A stretch of DNA of 64,000 nt. Origin: V1-33 sp964523105 (GTDB lineage Bacteria > Verrucomicrobiota > Verrucomicrobiia > Verrucomicrobiales > V1-33). The notes below the pieces were generated by a model. The model ran no database searches. It was not told the origin of the DNA and saw only the letters and a program-made list of their open reading frames with translations. How positions within the stretch are numbered: position 1 is the stretch's first letter; the number at the start of each line of letters is the position of its first letter. The stretch lies in assembly GCA_964523105.1 (NCBI GenBank), contig CAZFZN010000015.1, positions 62,001-126,000 of the forward strand, read 5' to 3'. A program made the translations under genes and the position numbers. Shown here piece after piece: positions 53,675-61,273 of the stretch.

Positions 53675-56600
53675 TCATTCCACCCGGAGTCGTGCAAAGA
53701 GTCGCTCCACTCCGCTGACCGGGCTGTCGGCGCGCCAGGTTTCTGTAATGCTGCCGTCCGCATGGACGTCCGCAGCGATTCGGACCGTCGCCGGAACCCA
53801 CGAATCCAGTCCGGTGCTGAATTCCGGAATCATCGTCACGTCCGCGGCGTCGCCACGGCGGGTAAATGTGATCGTGAGGAAATTGCCGCCGGCCCCGGCT
53901 GCGGGGGCGAGGGCAGCGGAAACGGGCGCGGCATCCGGCACACGAGGATCAGTGCCGAGGGCATATTCGAGGCGGTTGTTCCTTTCATCCCCGTCGGGAT
54001 TCGCATTCGCATCGCCGATGCCAGGAAACCGGGCGGCCCAGAGGGCGTACGTGTAGAGATCATCCGCCCCGGGGCTGCCGCCCGGAGCGGCACTGGCGCG
54101 CCAGTTTTCCGGGACGGTATGGTCGGGCAGTGCGTGCGGTGCTTTTAACACGAGGGTGCGCCCGGTGCCGTCGGCCTCCGCCGGCCACGGCGCCGCATCA
54201 TCGTAAATGAAGGCCCGGACTTCCGTGCCGGCGCCGTAACTCAGTTTGATTTCCTCGCCGCCGTTGCTCAGGTTCGCCGAGCCGTAGCTGCCGGCGATGA
54301 TCGCGTCGAACGGGTGGCCCCAGCGCTGGCGGAAGGCATTCACGTCCTTCACCACGAGCGCGAAACCGCCCGCGGGAATCGTCCAGCCTGACGGAAAATC
54401 GAAGTCCGCGCCCTTGGTGAAGCGCAGGCCGGTCATGTCCACGGGCTGCGGGCTGACGTTCTTCACTTCGATCCACTCAAAGAGGTCGCTGTCGAGGAAT
54501 CCGGCGTCGCGTTCGGCCTGAGTGGTTGGTGCGGGGTTGTAGTTCACCTCGCTGATGACCAGCGCGGCCTGGAATCCGGCGACATCCGGTGCGCCCACGG
54601 TGAACTGCACCGGCGCGGACCAGTGGCTGCAGCGATTCGTGGCATCCACATGCCGCGCGCGGACTCGATAGGTGTGCCCCGGGCGCAGCGCGAGCATGGG
54701 AATGGTCTGGGTGGCGGAGAACGGCGCGGCGTTCTTCACCTGCCACATGGCTGTGACTTCATACATCCACGGCGCGAGCGCATCGTAGGCCGGAGCGGCG
54801 GGGTCGGTGACTTCCGCGAGCCGCCATTCGATGGCTGCGGCGGCGTTCGCGCCGCTGTAGTCGCTGGCCTGAAAGGAGACGCCGTTCGACGGATAGCCGG
54901 CCCCGCCGGAGTAGGTGATCCCTGGTGTGGCGGGTATGGCGGGATCGTGCGCGAGTTGTTCCAGATAGGCGCCGCGTCCGCCGGGCAAAGTCGCACCATT
55001 CACGGTGTCGGCCACGAAAGCGAAATTCTTCATGTCGTTCACCACCGTGGCGAGCGGCGTGACTGCGGTTTCAAATCCTGCGGCGGCGGGCGCACTGAGC
55101 CAGCGGTCGCGGTCAGCATCGTGGAAGGCGGCAATGTTCGCGGCCGCGCGGTCGATCATGGGATTCACGACCTCGCTGCGCCAGAGCAGGTCACGCAGTT
55201 CGCGGAGCACGTTGCGGTACTCGGTGGTGAACTCCGTTTTCTCCGTGGCGCCGTTGTAGCCGTAAATGGCCTGCATGGGGAAATCCACGCCGATGCCAAC
55301 GGTGAGGCCATCGTGATAGCCGCGATACCATGTGGCGTCGTGGTCGTGCGGAATGTGACGCAGCAGTCCCTGCGGCGCTCCGGCGGCGGGCATGAAGTAC
55401 CAGCCGCGGTTCTTCAAATGCCCGGAGGTGACGCCGAAGTCGTAATGCCGCAACGCCTCCGCCACGGCGTGATAGCGGTACCAGTTGTCCCAGTCCACGC
55501 GCTGGCGCAGCCAGGCGGGATCACGTTCCGGGCGGAGTTGCTGGAAGATGGTATTGAAATCGGAGCCGTCGGTGACGGCGTCCGCAGCCTGGAACTGCTG
55601 TAGAATCGCAGGACTGGTGAAGCCGTCCTTCCATTTATAGACATTGCCGTCGGGCAGACCGCGATTGGCGAGGAACGCGCCCTCGAAGTCCTCATAGAAC
55701 ATGGCGAGGCCGAAGAAATCGCCCAGATACTGGCCGTTGGTGCCGCCGGGCGCTTCGTCCGCGCCGTCGATAACGCGGAAGTGGGCGTGATAATAGTGCG
55801 GCATGTCCGTGCCGAAGAGCCGCCAGAGTTCCGCATTCACCACCTCACGAATACCGGAGACATTCGCGCCCCCAAAGCGCGACATCTTGCCGGTATTGAT
55901 GCTCTCCCATTTCTCTTTGACCTTTCTTCCCGCGTGGTCGCGCGCCTGGAAAAAATGTCCGCGCTGGAAACGGAAGCGCATGCTGCGCTTGCCGTCGCCG
56001 GCATAGCGGTCGTTCGACTGACGCAGGCGGTATTTGATATGATCATAGACGATTCCGTCATGGACGAACGCGCCCTCCCAGTTGAACGCGGAGCGCGCGG
56101 CTTCGTTGCTCTTGGGAATTTGCTGACCACTGTCGCCGAGGGACGAGTAGGCATTGCACGCGCGCAGATCTTCGGGCCGCGTGAGAAGTGTATGCACCGG
56201 CAGCGAATTCATCACCTCCGCCGGATAGGTGTAGCCTGTGCCCTCCGGCCGCACGGTGCGCGTGCCGGCGGTGTAAGCCGGCACGCCATTGTAGATGAAG
56301 CAGGCGAAGTTCAGCGACGGATCGTCGGCATAGGGAATGCGCACGCTGGCGCCAGGCATGTCCGTCGCGGTAATGCGGTAGCGCAGCAGGGTGCGGTTGG
56401 GCTGGCCGGGAATGACGGCGGTGAAGATGCCGTCGGCGGCGAGGGCGTCCCCGTTGAGGCCGTCGTCGTGCATGGCGAGTGCCGTCCAGTTCGCCGCGGC
56501 CTCGAAGGCCGGATTCGGCGTGCGCGGAGTGGATGGATTCGACGTGAGTTGGGCATAGCTGAGCGGCAGGAATGCCGGAATGAAACTGCCCGGCGCGACG

Positions 56601-57988
56601 GCTTGATAGTGCAGCGAGACGCCGCCGATGCCGTCGGGATCGGTGGCTTTCACCGTCACCGTCACCGGCGCGCCGGCGGCGGGTGTCTGCGGTGAGTGCT
56701 CCACCTGACGCATCTGCGGCGGGGCGCTGGCGGCGAAGACGCTGTTCACCGCACCCGGCGTGGGTGAGGCGGAGCGCCAGCTTCCGGCGAGGTCGTTATC
56801 GAGCGCCGGATGGATGAGCTGCATGGAAGCGCCCTGCCCCGAGGAGGCGACGGGCCACGGGAACTCCGTGCCGTAGCTCACCGTGTCATGGACCACGCCG
56901 TTGGCATCGCGGAGCGTGATTTGCTCGCCCTCGTTGCTCAGTTTGCCGGCGAAGGCGAAGATTTGCGGCGGGTTGGATCCGCTGCCGCCGCTCCACTCGA
57001 GGGCGAGCGCGTCGATGTTTCCCGCGCCGACGCGCGTGAGGATGCCGTTCCATGCGGATGGCGCCGAATTGCCGCCATTGGCCGACATCCGTGTGATGCC
57101 GAGATTGATGTTCTGCAGCGACGGCACGGCGGTGAGCACGTCGTTCACCGGATTGTTCGACGTGTCGCCAAGTTGCTTCACGTAAAGACTGCCCGCTCCG
57201 TCGCCGGAATTGGCGGCGAGGTCCACGCGGAGTTCCATATACCACGCCCGGCCGCTCGCCGTGATTCCGAGATTCGGACTCTGCGTCACCGCGCCCTGAG
57301 CCGCCTGACGAATGAACCAGGTGTTGCTCAGATAACCGAACTCGAAGCCGTATTCGCCGGGTGCGTTCGCCGCGTTGATGCTCCCGTTGTTGTTGGCGTC
57401 GAAACCCGGGCCAAACGCAGCGGTGGCGGAACTGTTGATGCGCCCGGTCAGCGAGAGCTTCAGGGTGGTGGCCGAAGCCGGAATGGCATAGCTGAAAGCC
57501 GCGTTGTTCCTCCGTGTGGCATAGACACCGGCGCCGGAGTTGTAGGCGTTATTGCCGGAAAAACCGGGCACGGCATCGATGTCGTTGCGGGCTTTGACAC
57601 CGGTGCCGCCGGCGGGTTCCGTCCAGTTGTCCTGTCCGGTTAGGGTCGTCCCGGGAAACGGGGATCCGTTGGGCACCGTGCTGTAGTCGTAAACGGCACT
57701 GCCCTGCGACGGCGGCGGAAAGTAAGCCGCCGCCAGCGCCGCGGGGTTTTCCGCCAGCAGCAAATACCCGCCCGCCGCCAGCATGGTGCCGGCCGGAAAC
57801 GGGAAATTCACGCCGTTTGTCAGCGACCAGCCGCCGAGATCCACTGCGCCGGCGCCGGTGTTGTGCAGTTCGATGAATTCATGAGGCACCGTCTTCGGAT
57901 CGGGCGCATAGTGGACTTCGTTGATGACGATGTCCGCCCGCGCCGCGATCGTCAGACTGGTCGCGAACCAAAGGAGAGAGGCTCTCAT
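53675..57988 (-). CDS. Lamin-tail and CotH-kinase domain exported protein
   Basis: A 1437-residue protein. Signal peptide (1-18) is followed by a lamin-tail domain (INEVHYAPDPKTVPHEFIELHN), a DUF-type jelly roll (about 90-330), a second lamin-tail-like region (ITLRDANGVVHDTVSYG), and a CotH-like atypical kinase region (about 590-980) with RSMRFRFQRGHFF and the metal-site-like HIPHDHDATWYRG. The C-terminal third has a fibronectin-like domain, a lamin-tail domain (LVISEVNYNPAPTTQAERD, FEWIEVKNVSPQPVDMTG) and an end domain with FLTITFTRRGDAADV. CotH proteins phosphorylate proteins outside the cytoplasm; activity here is inferred. Its 606-bp C-terminal module is almost identical to that of 61274-64000. 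Confidence 0.8.
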   Translation of the reverse strand: MRASLLWFATSLTIAARADIVINEVHYAPDPKTVPHEFIELHNTGAGAVDLGGWSLTNGVNFPFPAGTMLAAGGYLLLAENPAALAAAYFPPPSQGSAVYDYSTVPNGSPFPGTTLTGQDNWTEPAGGTGVKARNDIDAVPGFSGNNAYNSGAGVYATRRNNAAFSYAIPASATTLKLSLTGRINSSATAAFGPGFDANNNGSINAANAPGEYGFEFGYLSNTWFIRQAAQGAVTQSPNLGITASGRAWYMELRVDLAANSGDGAGSLYVKQLGDTSNNPVNDVLTAVPSLQNINLGITRMSANGGNSAPSAWNGILTRVGAGNIDALALEWSGGSGSNPPQIFAFAGKLSNEGEQITLRDANGVVHDTVSYGTEFPWPVASSGQGASMQLIHPALDNDLAGSWRSASPTPGAVNSVFAASAPPQMRQVEHSPQTPAAGAPVTVTVKATDPDGIGGVSLHYQAVAPGSFIPAFLPLSYAQLTSNPSTPRTPNPAFEAAANWTALAMHDDGLNGDALAADGIFTAVIPGQPNRTLLRYRITATDMPGASVRIPYADDPSLNFACFIYNGVPAYTAGTRTVRPEGTGYTYPAEVMNSLPVHTLLTRPEDLRACNAYSSLGDSGQQIPKSNEAARSAFNWEGAFVHDGIVYDHIKYRLRQSNDRYAGDGKRSMRFRFQRGHFFQARDHAGRKVKEKWESINTGKMSRFGGANVSGIREVVNAELWRLFGTDMPHYYHAHFRVIDGADEAPGGTNGQYLGDFFGLAMFYEDFEGAFLANRGLPDGNVYKWKDGFTSPAILQQFQAADAVTDGSDFNTIFQQLRPERDPAWLRQRVDWDNWYRYHAVAEALRHYDFGVTSGHLKNRGWYFMPAAGAPQGLLRHIPHDHDATWYRGYHDGLTVGIGVDFPMQAIYGYNGATEKTEFTTEYRNVLRELRDLLWRSEVVNPMIDRAAANIAAFHDADRDRWLSAPAAAGFETAVTPLATVVNDMKNFAFVADTVNGATLPGGRGAYLEQLAHDPAIPATPGITYSGGAGYPSNGVSFQASDYSGANAAAAIEWRLAEVTDPAAPAYDALAPWMYEVTAMWQVKNAAPFSATQTIPMLALRPGHTYRVRARHVDATNRCSHWSAPVQFTVGAPDVAGFQAALVISEVNYNPAPTTQAERDAGFLDSDLFEWIEVKNVSPQPVDMTGLRFTKGADFDFPSGWTIPAGGFALVVKDVNAFRQRWGHPFDAIIAGSYGSANLSNGGEEIKLSYGAGTEVRAFIYDDAAPWPAEADGTGRTLVLKAPHALPDHTVPENWRASAAPGGSPGADDLYTYALWAARFPGIGDANANPDGDERNNRLEYALGTDPRVPDAAPVSAALAPAAGAGGNFLTITFTRRGDAADVTMIPEFSTGLDSWVPATVRIAADVHADGSITETWRADSPVSGVERLFARLRVE
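53961..54566 (-). repeat. 606-bp near-identical module, copy 1
   Basis: Matches 61566-62171 without gaps; I see five mismatches, about 99% identity. It encodes the lamin-tail domain and part of the following domain of both CotH-type proteins, whose other parts differ widely. Confidence 0.92.
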
Positions 57989-57997
57989 GGAGCGGGT

Positions 57998-58819
57998 TTA
58001 CCGGCGGCGGCGCACCATGCCAAGCCCTGCAAGCACCAGAATCATTACCGGAGCCGCGGGTTCCGGAACGGGAGTGTAGTTGATCGTGAGCCGCGCGGGC
58101 TGGGCACCGGCCAGCACGGTTTCATTGCTGTCGAAGAAAATCTGGTTGTTGGTGTTGGTGAAGCGCCCGCGGATGACGAGGCCGGCGCTGGTGGCAGCAT
58201 CGGCGGCCCAGTCGTTCACCATTTCCTCGAGAGTGAATCCGCTGGCGGTAAGCGTGATCGTAATCACGTCCCCCGCGGCATAGGCACCCGCGGTGAAGGC
58301 GGAAGTGGACCCCATGGCGGTGTTGAAGTAATCCGTGCCGGCGGTGTTCAGACCGGCACTGCCCGCCCAGTTCACCCGCTGGGCGATGTCGGCGTTGTCG
58401 GACAGGGCGCGCCACGTCACGGTGTCCGGCACGGTGACGCCGTCGTTGGCCGCGCTGGACAGCCCCGTGCCCTCGACCCAGCCCGCGTTCGCCTCCGCAA
58501 TGCGATAGACATCGAGGATCTGTCCGGTCGTCGGCACCGCGCGACCGGTGTTGAGACGCAACTCGAGAGACACGGAATCGATGCTGGTGAACTGCCCGGC
58601 AAGGCTGGAGAGATCGAAACGCAGCAGGCTGAGCCGCCGGTTGTTGCCGCTCGTGGTCTGACTGGCGATCAATTCATTGCGTCCCCCGAAGTTATTGTCA
58701 TCGGCCCCGCCGTCCTGCACGAGAGTGGTGTCATCCACTACGGTGAAAACCGCAGAGGCGGCGAAGGCCGGGAGCGCAGAGGCGGCGAGGGTCAGGAGAG
58801 TGGCGGTGTACGGATTCAT
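57998..58819 (-). CDS. DNRLRE-domain PEP-CTERM protein
   Basis: A 273-residue exported protein. Signal peptide (1-21), then a DNRLRE domain (FTVVDDTTLVQDGGADDNNFGG, LLRFDLSSLAGQF, LELRLNTGRAVPTTGQILDVYRI, AGLVIRGRFTNTNNQIFFDS), then the PEP-CTERM tail VPEPAAPVMILVLAGLGMVRRRR shortened here to its key parts: PEP, hydrophobic helix, RRRR. It lies 9 bp upstream of the 1437-residue CotH gene in the same direction and downstream of a second DNRLRE gene, so the three likely form an operon. Confidence 0.85.
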   Translation of the reverse strand: MNPYTATLLTLAASALPAFAASAVFTVVDDTTLVQDGGADDNNFGGRNELIASQTTSGNNRRLSLLRFDLSSLAGQFTSIDSVSLELRLNTGRAVPTTGQILDVYRIAEANAGWVEGTGLSSAANDGVTVPDTVTWRALSDNADIAQRVNWAGSAGLNTAGTDYFNTAMGSTSAFTAGAYAAGDVITITLTASGFTLEEMVNDWAADAATSAGLVIRGRFTNTNNQIFFDSNETVLAGAQPARLTINYTPVPEPAAPVMILVLAGLGMVRRRR

Positions 58820-58855
58820 GAGATGTTTGAGATGAGATTCGGAAAGCCTGAGTCG

Positions 58856-60088
58856 TCAAGGTGCCTGACTGACAGCCACCTGGAAAAAAACGCGGCTGAA
58901 AGCGGTGGCGGGGCCGGCCACACGAAAGGTGCGATAACTCCAGCCGGGATTCAGAACCGGCAGGCCAGCATCGAGGGCGGGGGTGACTTCATCCACGTCG
59001 AGCGTCCATGCAGTGAGGTCGGTGCCGGCGCGGATTTCATACTGCACCCCGTCCTGCGCGGCGATGAGAGAATTTGCACCGGAAAAAACCGCTCCGGTGC
59101 GCACCGGACACGTCAGGACGAAAGCCGGTTCGCCGGCGATGTCAGTCACGGCGTGATGCAGTTTGCCGTCAGCGGCGCCGGACTGCGGATTTCCATCGAG
59201 GCCAAACTCGAGAAAGTTAATGGCGTCGTCTTTATCCGCATCGGAGGTGGGATCGGCGTTTTCACCGATGAGCTGATTGGCCGCGGCCCACAGCGTGTAG
59301 GGATCGCCGCCGGCGGGAGTGTAGCTGACCACCAGCTGCGCGGCCTGCGCGCCGGGGTCGGTGGATTCGTTGGTGTCGAAAAAAATCTGCCCGTTGGCCG
59401 TGCCGCTGCGGCCGCGGATCAGCAGACCGGCGCTGGCGTCGCTGCCCTGACTGATCCACGCGTTCACCATGTCTGTTAGGGAGAAGCCGGTGGCGGTGAG
59501 CGGAATCTCGATCACCGTCCCGGGCACATAACCGCTCAGGCCGTCGAACACGGCGGTGGAGCCGAGCGCCGGCGTAAAGTAATCGACATCCGCCGTGTTG
59601 AGCCCGGCGCTTCCCGCCCACGGGATTTGCAGCAGCGGGTCACTGTTGTCCTGCTTCACGCGGTAGGAAACGCTGTTCATGGCGGTGACGCCGTCGTTCG
59701 CGGCGGTGCTCATTCCCGTGCCCTCCACCCAGCCGGCATTGGCGTCCGCGATGCGGAAAATGTCCATCGTCTGCCCCGTGACCGGCACCGGGCGGCCCCC
59801 GCCGTCGCGCAGGCGGAGCTTGAGTGTCAGGGCGTCGATGGTGGCGAACTGACCGTTCAGGCTGGAAAAATCGAAACGCAGCAATCCGAACCTCCGGTTG
59901 CCTCCGCTGGTGCTGCTGTTGCTCGTGAGCAGCTCGACCCGGGCGCCGAAGTTGTTGTCGTTCGCCCCGCCGTCCTGCACAATGCAGGTGTCATCCAGCA
60001 CGGTAAGGGTGACTTCGTCGGCCGATGCCGGAATGGACGCGCAACTGAGCGCGCCGAGACAGAACGACAACAGGAGCGAACGATTCAT
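58856..60088 (-). CDS. DNRLRE-domain exported protein without a PEP-CTERM tail
   Basis: A 410-residue paralogue of the neighbouring DNRLRE protein (LTVLDDTCIVQDGGANDNNFGA, NAGWVEGTGMSTAANDGV). Instead of a PEP-CTERM tail it has a C-terminal domain beginning GDPYTLWAAANQLIGENADP and the calcium-loop-like SDADKDDAINFLEFGLDGNP, the end module also seen in other exported proteins here. Signal peptide MNRSLLLSFCLGALSCASIP. The ATG at 60088 is 102 bp from the divergent regulator gene, so this is the probable first gene of the operon 60088-53675. Confidence 0.8.
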   Translation of the reverse strand: MNRSLLLSFCLGALSCASIPASADEVTLTVLDDTCIVQDGGANDNNFGARVELLTSNSSTSGGNRRFGLLRFDFSSLNGQFATIDALTLKLRLRDGGGRPVPVTGQTMDIFRIADANAGWVEGTGMSTAANDGVTAMNSVSYRVKQDNSDPLLQIPWAGSAGLNTADVDYFTPALGSTAVFDGLSGYVPGTVIEIPLTATGFSLTDMVNAWISQGSDASAGLLIRGRSGTANGQIFFDTNESTDPGAQAAQLVVSYTPAGGDPYTLWAAANQLIGENADPTSDADKDDAINFLEFGLDGNPQSGAADGKLHHAVTDIAGEPAFVLTCPVRTGAVFSGANSLIAAQDGVQYEIRAGTDLTAWTLDVDEVTPALDAGLPVLNPGWSYRTFRVAGPATAFSRVFFQVAVSQAP

Positions 60089-60190
60089 GGGAAAGCGGGA
60101 TGAGGCTGGCCCTGCCGGTAGCCCGCGCCGGGCATCGCGCGACTTGATTTCCCGCGGCTGCCAGGCGAAAAACCCGCTTGGTTTCCGCTT

Positions 60191-61270
60191 ATGCACCCGC
60201 TCCGCCGTCAGACCCTCTCCGACCAAACCGCGGCTCATCTTCGCGAGGGACTGCGCCAGGGGCGCTGGGGAATGAAGCTTCCGGGCGTCGTCCGGCTGGC
60301 CGCAGAACTGGAGGTTTCCAAAGACGCCGTGAGGGCCGCGCTGCGCCGTCTTGAGGAGGAGGGCGCAATTCAATCCGGCGGCAACGGACGACGGCGCACT
60401 CTTTCCGGATCGCGCGCCCCGCAGCGCCGCTCAGGTGAACCGCTGCGCGTGGGCATCCTGCTGAGCCGTCCCCTGCTGTCGGAAAACGGGGCCAGTCAGC
60501 GCATGCTGCTGCAACTGAGGCACGACATCGAGGCTTCCGGTCATGCCGCATTCTTCGCTCCACTCACCCAAACGTGTCTCGGTCACAAACTGCCGCGGAT
60601 TGCGCGACTCGTGCAGGAGGTGAAAGCGGACGCATGGGTGGTGGTGGATGCCCCGGAGGAACTGATGCGCTGGCTTTCCGGACAGTCCTTTCCGTCCATC
60701 GCCCTCGGGGGACGCTACTGCGACGTGCCGCTGGCGCGCGTGGCCATGGACCTCACGCAGGGATTCCTCGTGGCGGTGCGGGCCCTGCGAAAGCTGGGAC
60801 ACCGGCGCATCGTCATCGTCGTCCCGCGCGTGTGGCGACAGCCCGTGCCTGGCCGGCTGGTGCAGGCGGTGCTGGAGGAACTCGGGAGCGGCAATTCCGA
60901 CTATCACGCGCCCGACTGGGAACCCGGGGCCGCGGGGTTCCAGCGTCTGCTGCAGACGCTCTTCCGCGTCACGCCGCCAACGGCGATGATCGTGCTCGAG
61001 CCCGCCGAAGCCGTCGCCGTCATCTCCTTCCTCGCGCAGCGCGGGCTGCGCGTGCCGCGCGATCTCAGCCTCGTCTGCCGGCACCGCGATGCCTCGCTGG
61101 AACTGTGCCGCCCCGAAATCGCGCACCTCGGCAGCAACGAGGACCATCTCGTGCGGGATGTCATCCACTGGGTCAACGCAGCGGCCCGCGGCGCCCCGCA
61201 TCAGCGCCGCATCGTCCGCCAGCCCGAATTCTTCCCCTGCCAAAGCCTCGCGCCGCCTGCGGGCCGGTGA
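60191..61270 (+). CDS. GntR/LacI-type transcriptional regulator
   Basis: A 359-residue regulator. A GntR-like winged helix (about 8-70: DQTAAHLREGLRQGRWGMKL, LAAELEVSKDAVRAALRRLEEEGAI) is joined to a LacI/periplasmic-binding-like effector domain (VGILLSRPLL, FPSIALGGRY, RALRKLGHRRIVIV, PTAMIVLEPAEAVAVISFLAQRGLRVPRDLSLVCR). This architecture is common in Verrucomicrobiota and usually senses a sugar. It is divergent from the DNRLRE/CotH operon, with 102 bp between starts, and may control it; no operator could be identified. Its end is 3 bp from the convergent second CotH gene. Confidence 0.85.
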   Translation: MHPLRRQTLSDQTAAHLREGLRQGRWGMKLPGVVRLAAELEVSKDAVRAALRRLEEEGAIQSGGNGRRRTLSGSRAPQRRSGEPLRVGILLSRPLLSENGASQRMLLQLRHDIEASGHAAFFAPLTQTCLGHKLPRIARLVQEVKADAWVVVDAPEELMRWLSGQSFPSIALGGRYCDVPLARVAMDLTQGFLVAVRALRKLGHRRIVIVVPRVWRQPVPGRLVQAVLEELGSGNSDYHAPDWEPGAAGFQRLLQTLFRVTPPTAMIVLEPAEAVAVISFLAQRGLRVPRDLSLVCRHRDASLELCRPEIAHLGSNEDHLVRDVIHWVNAAARGAPHQRRIVRQPEFFPCQSLAPPAGR

Positions 61271-61273
61271 GAT

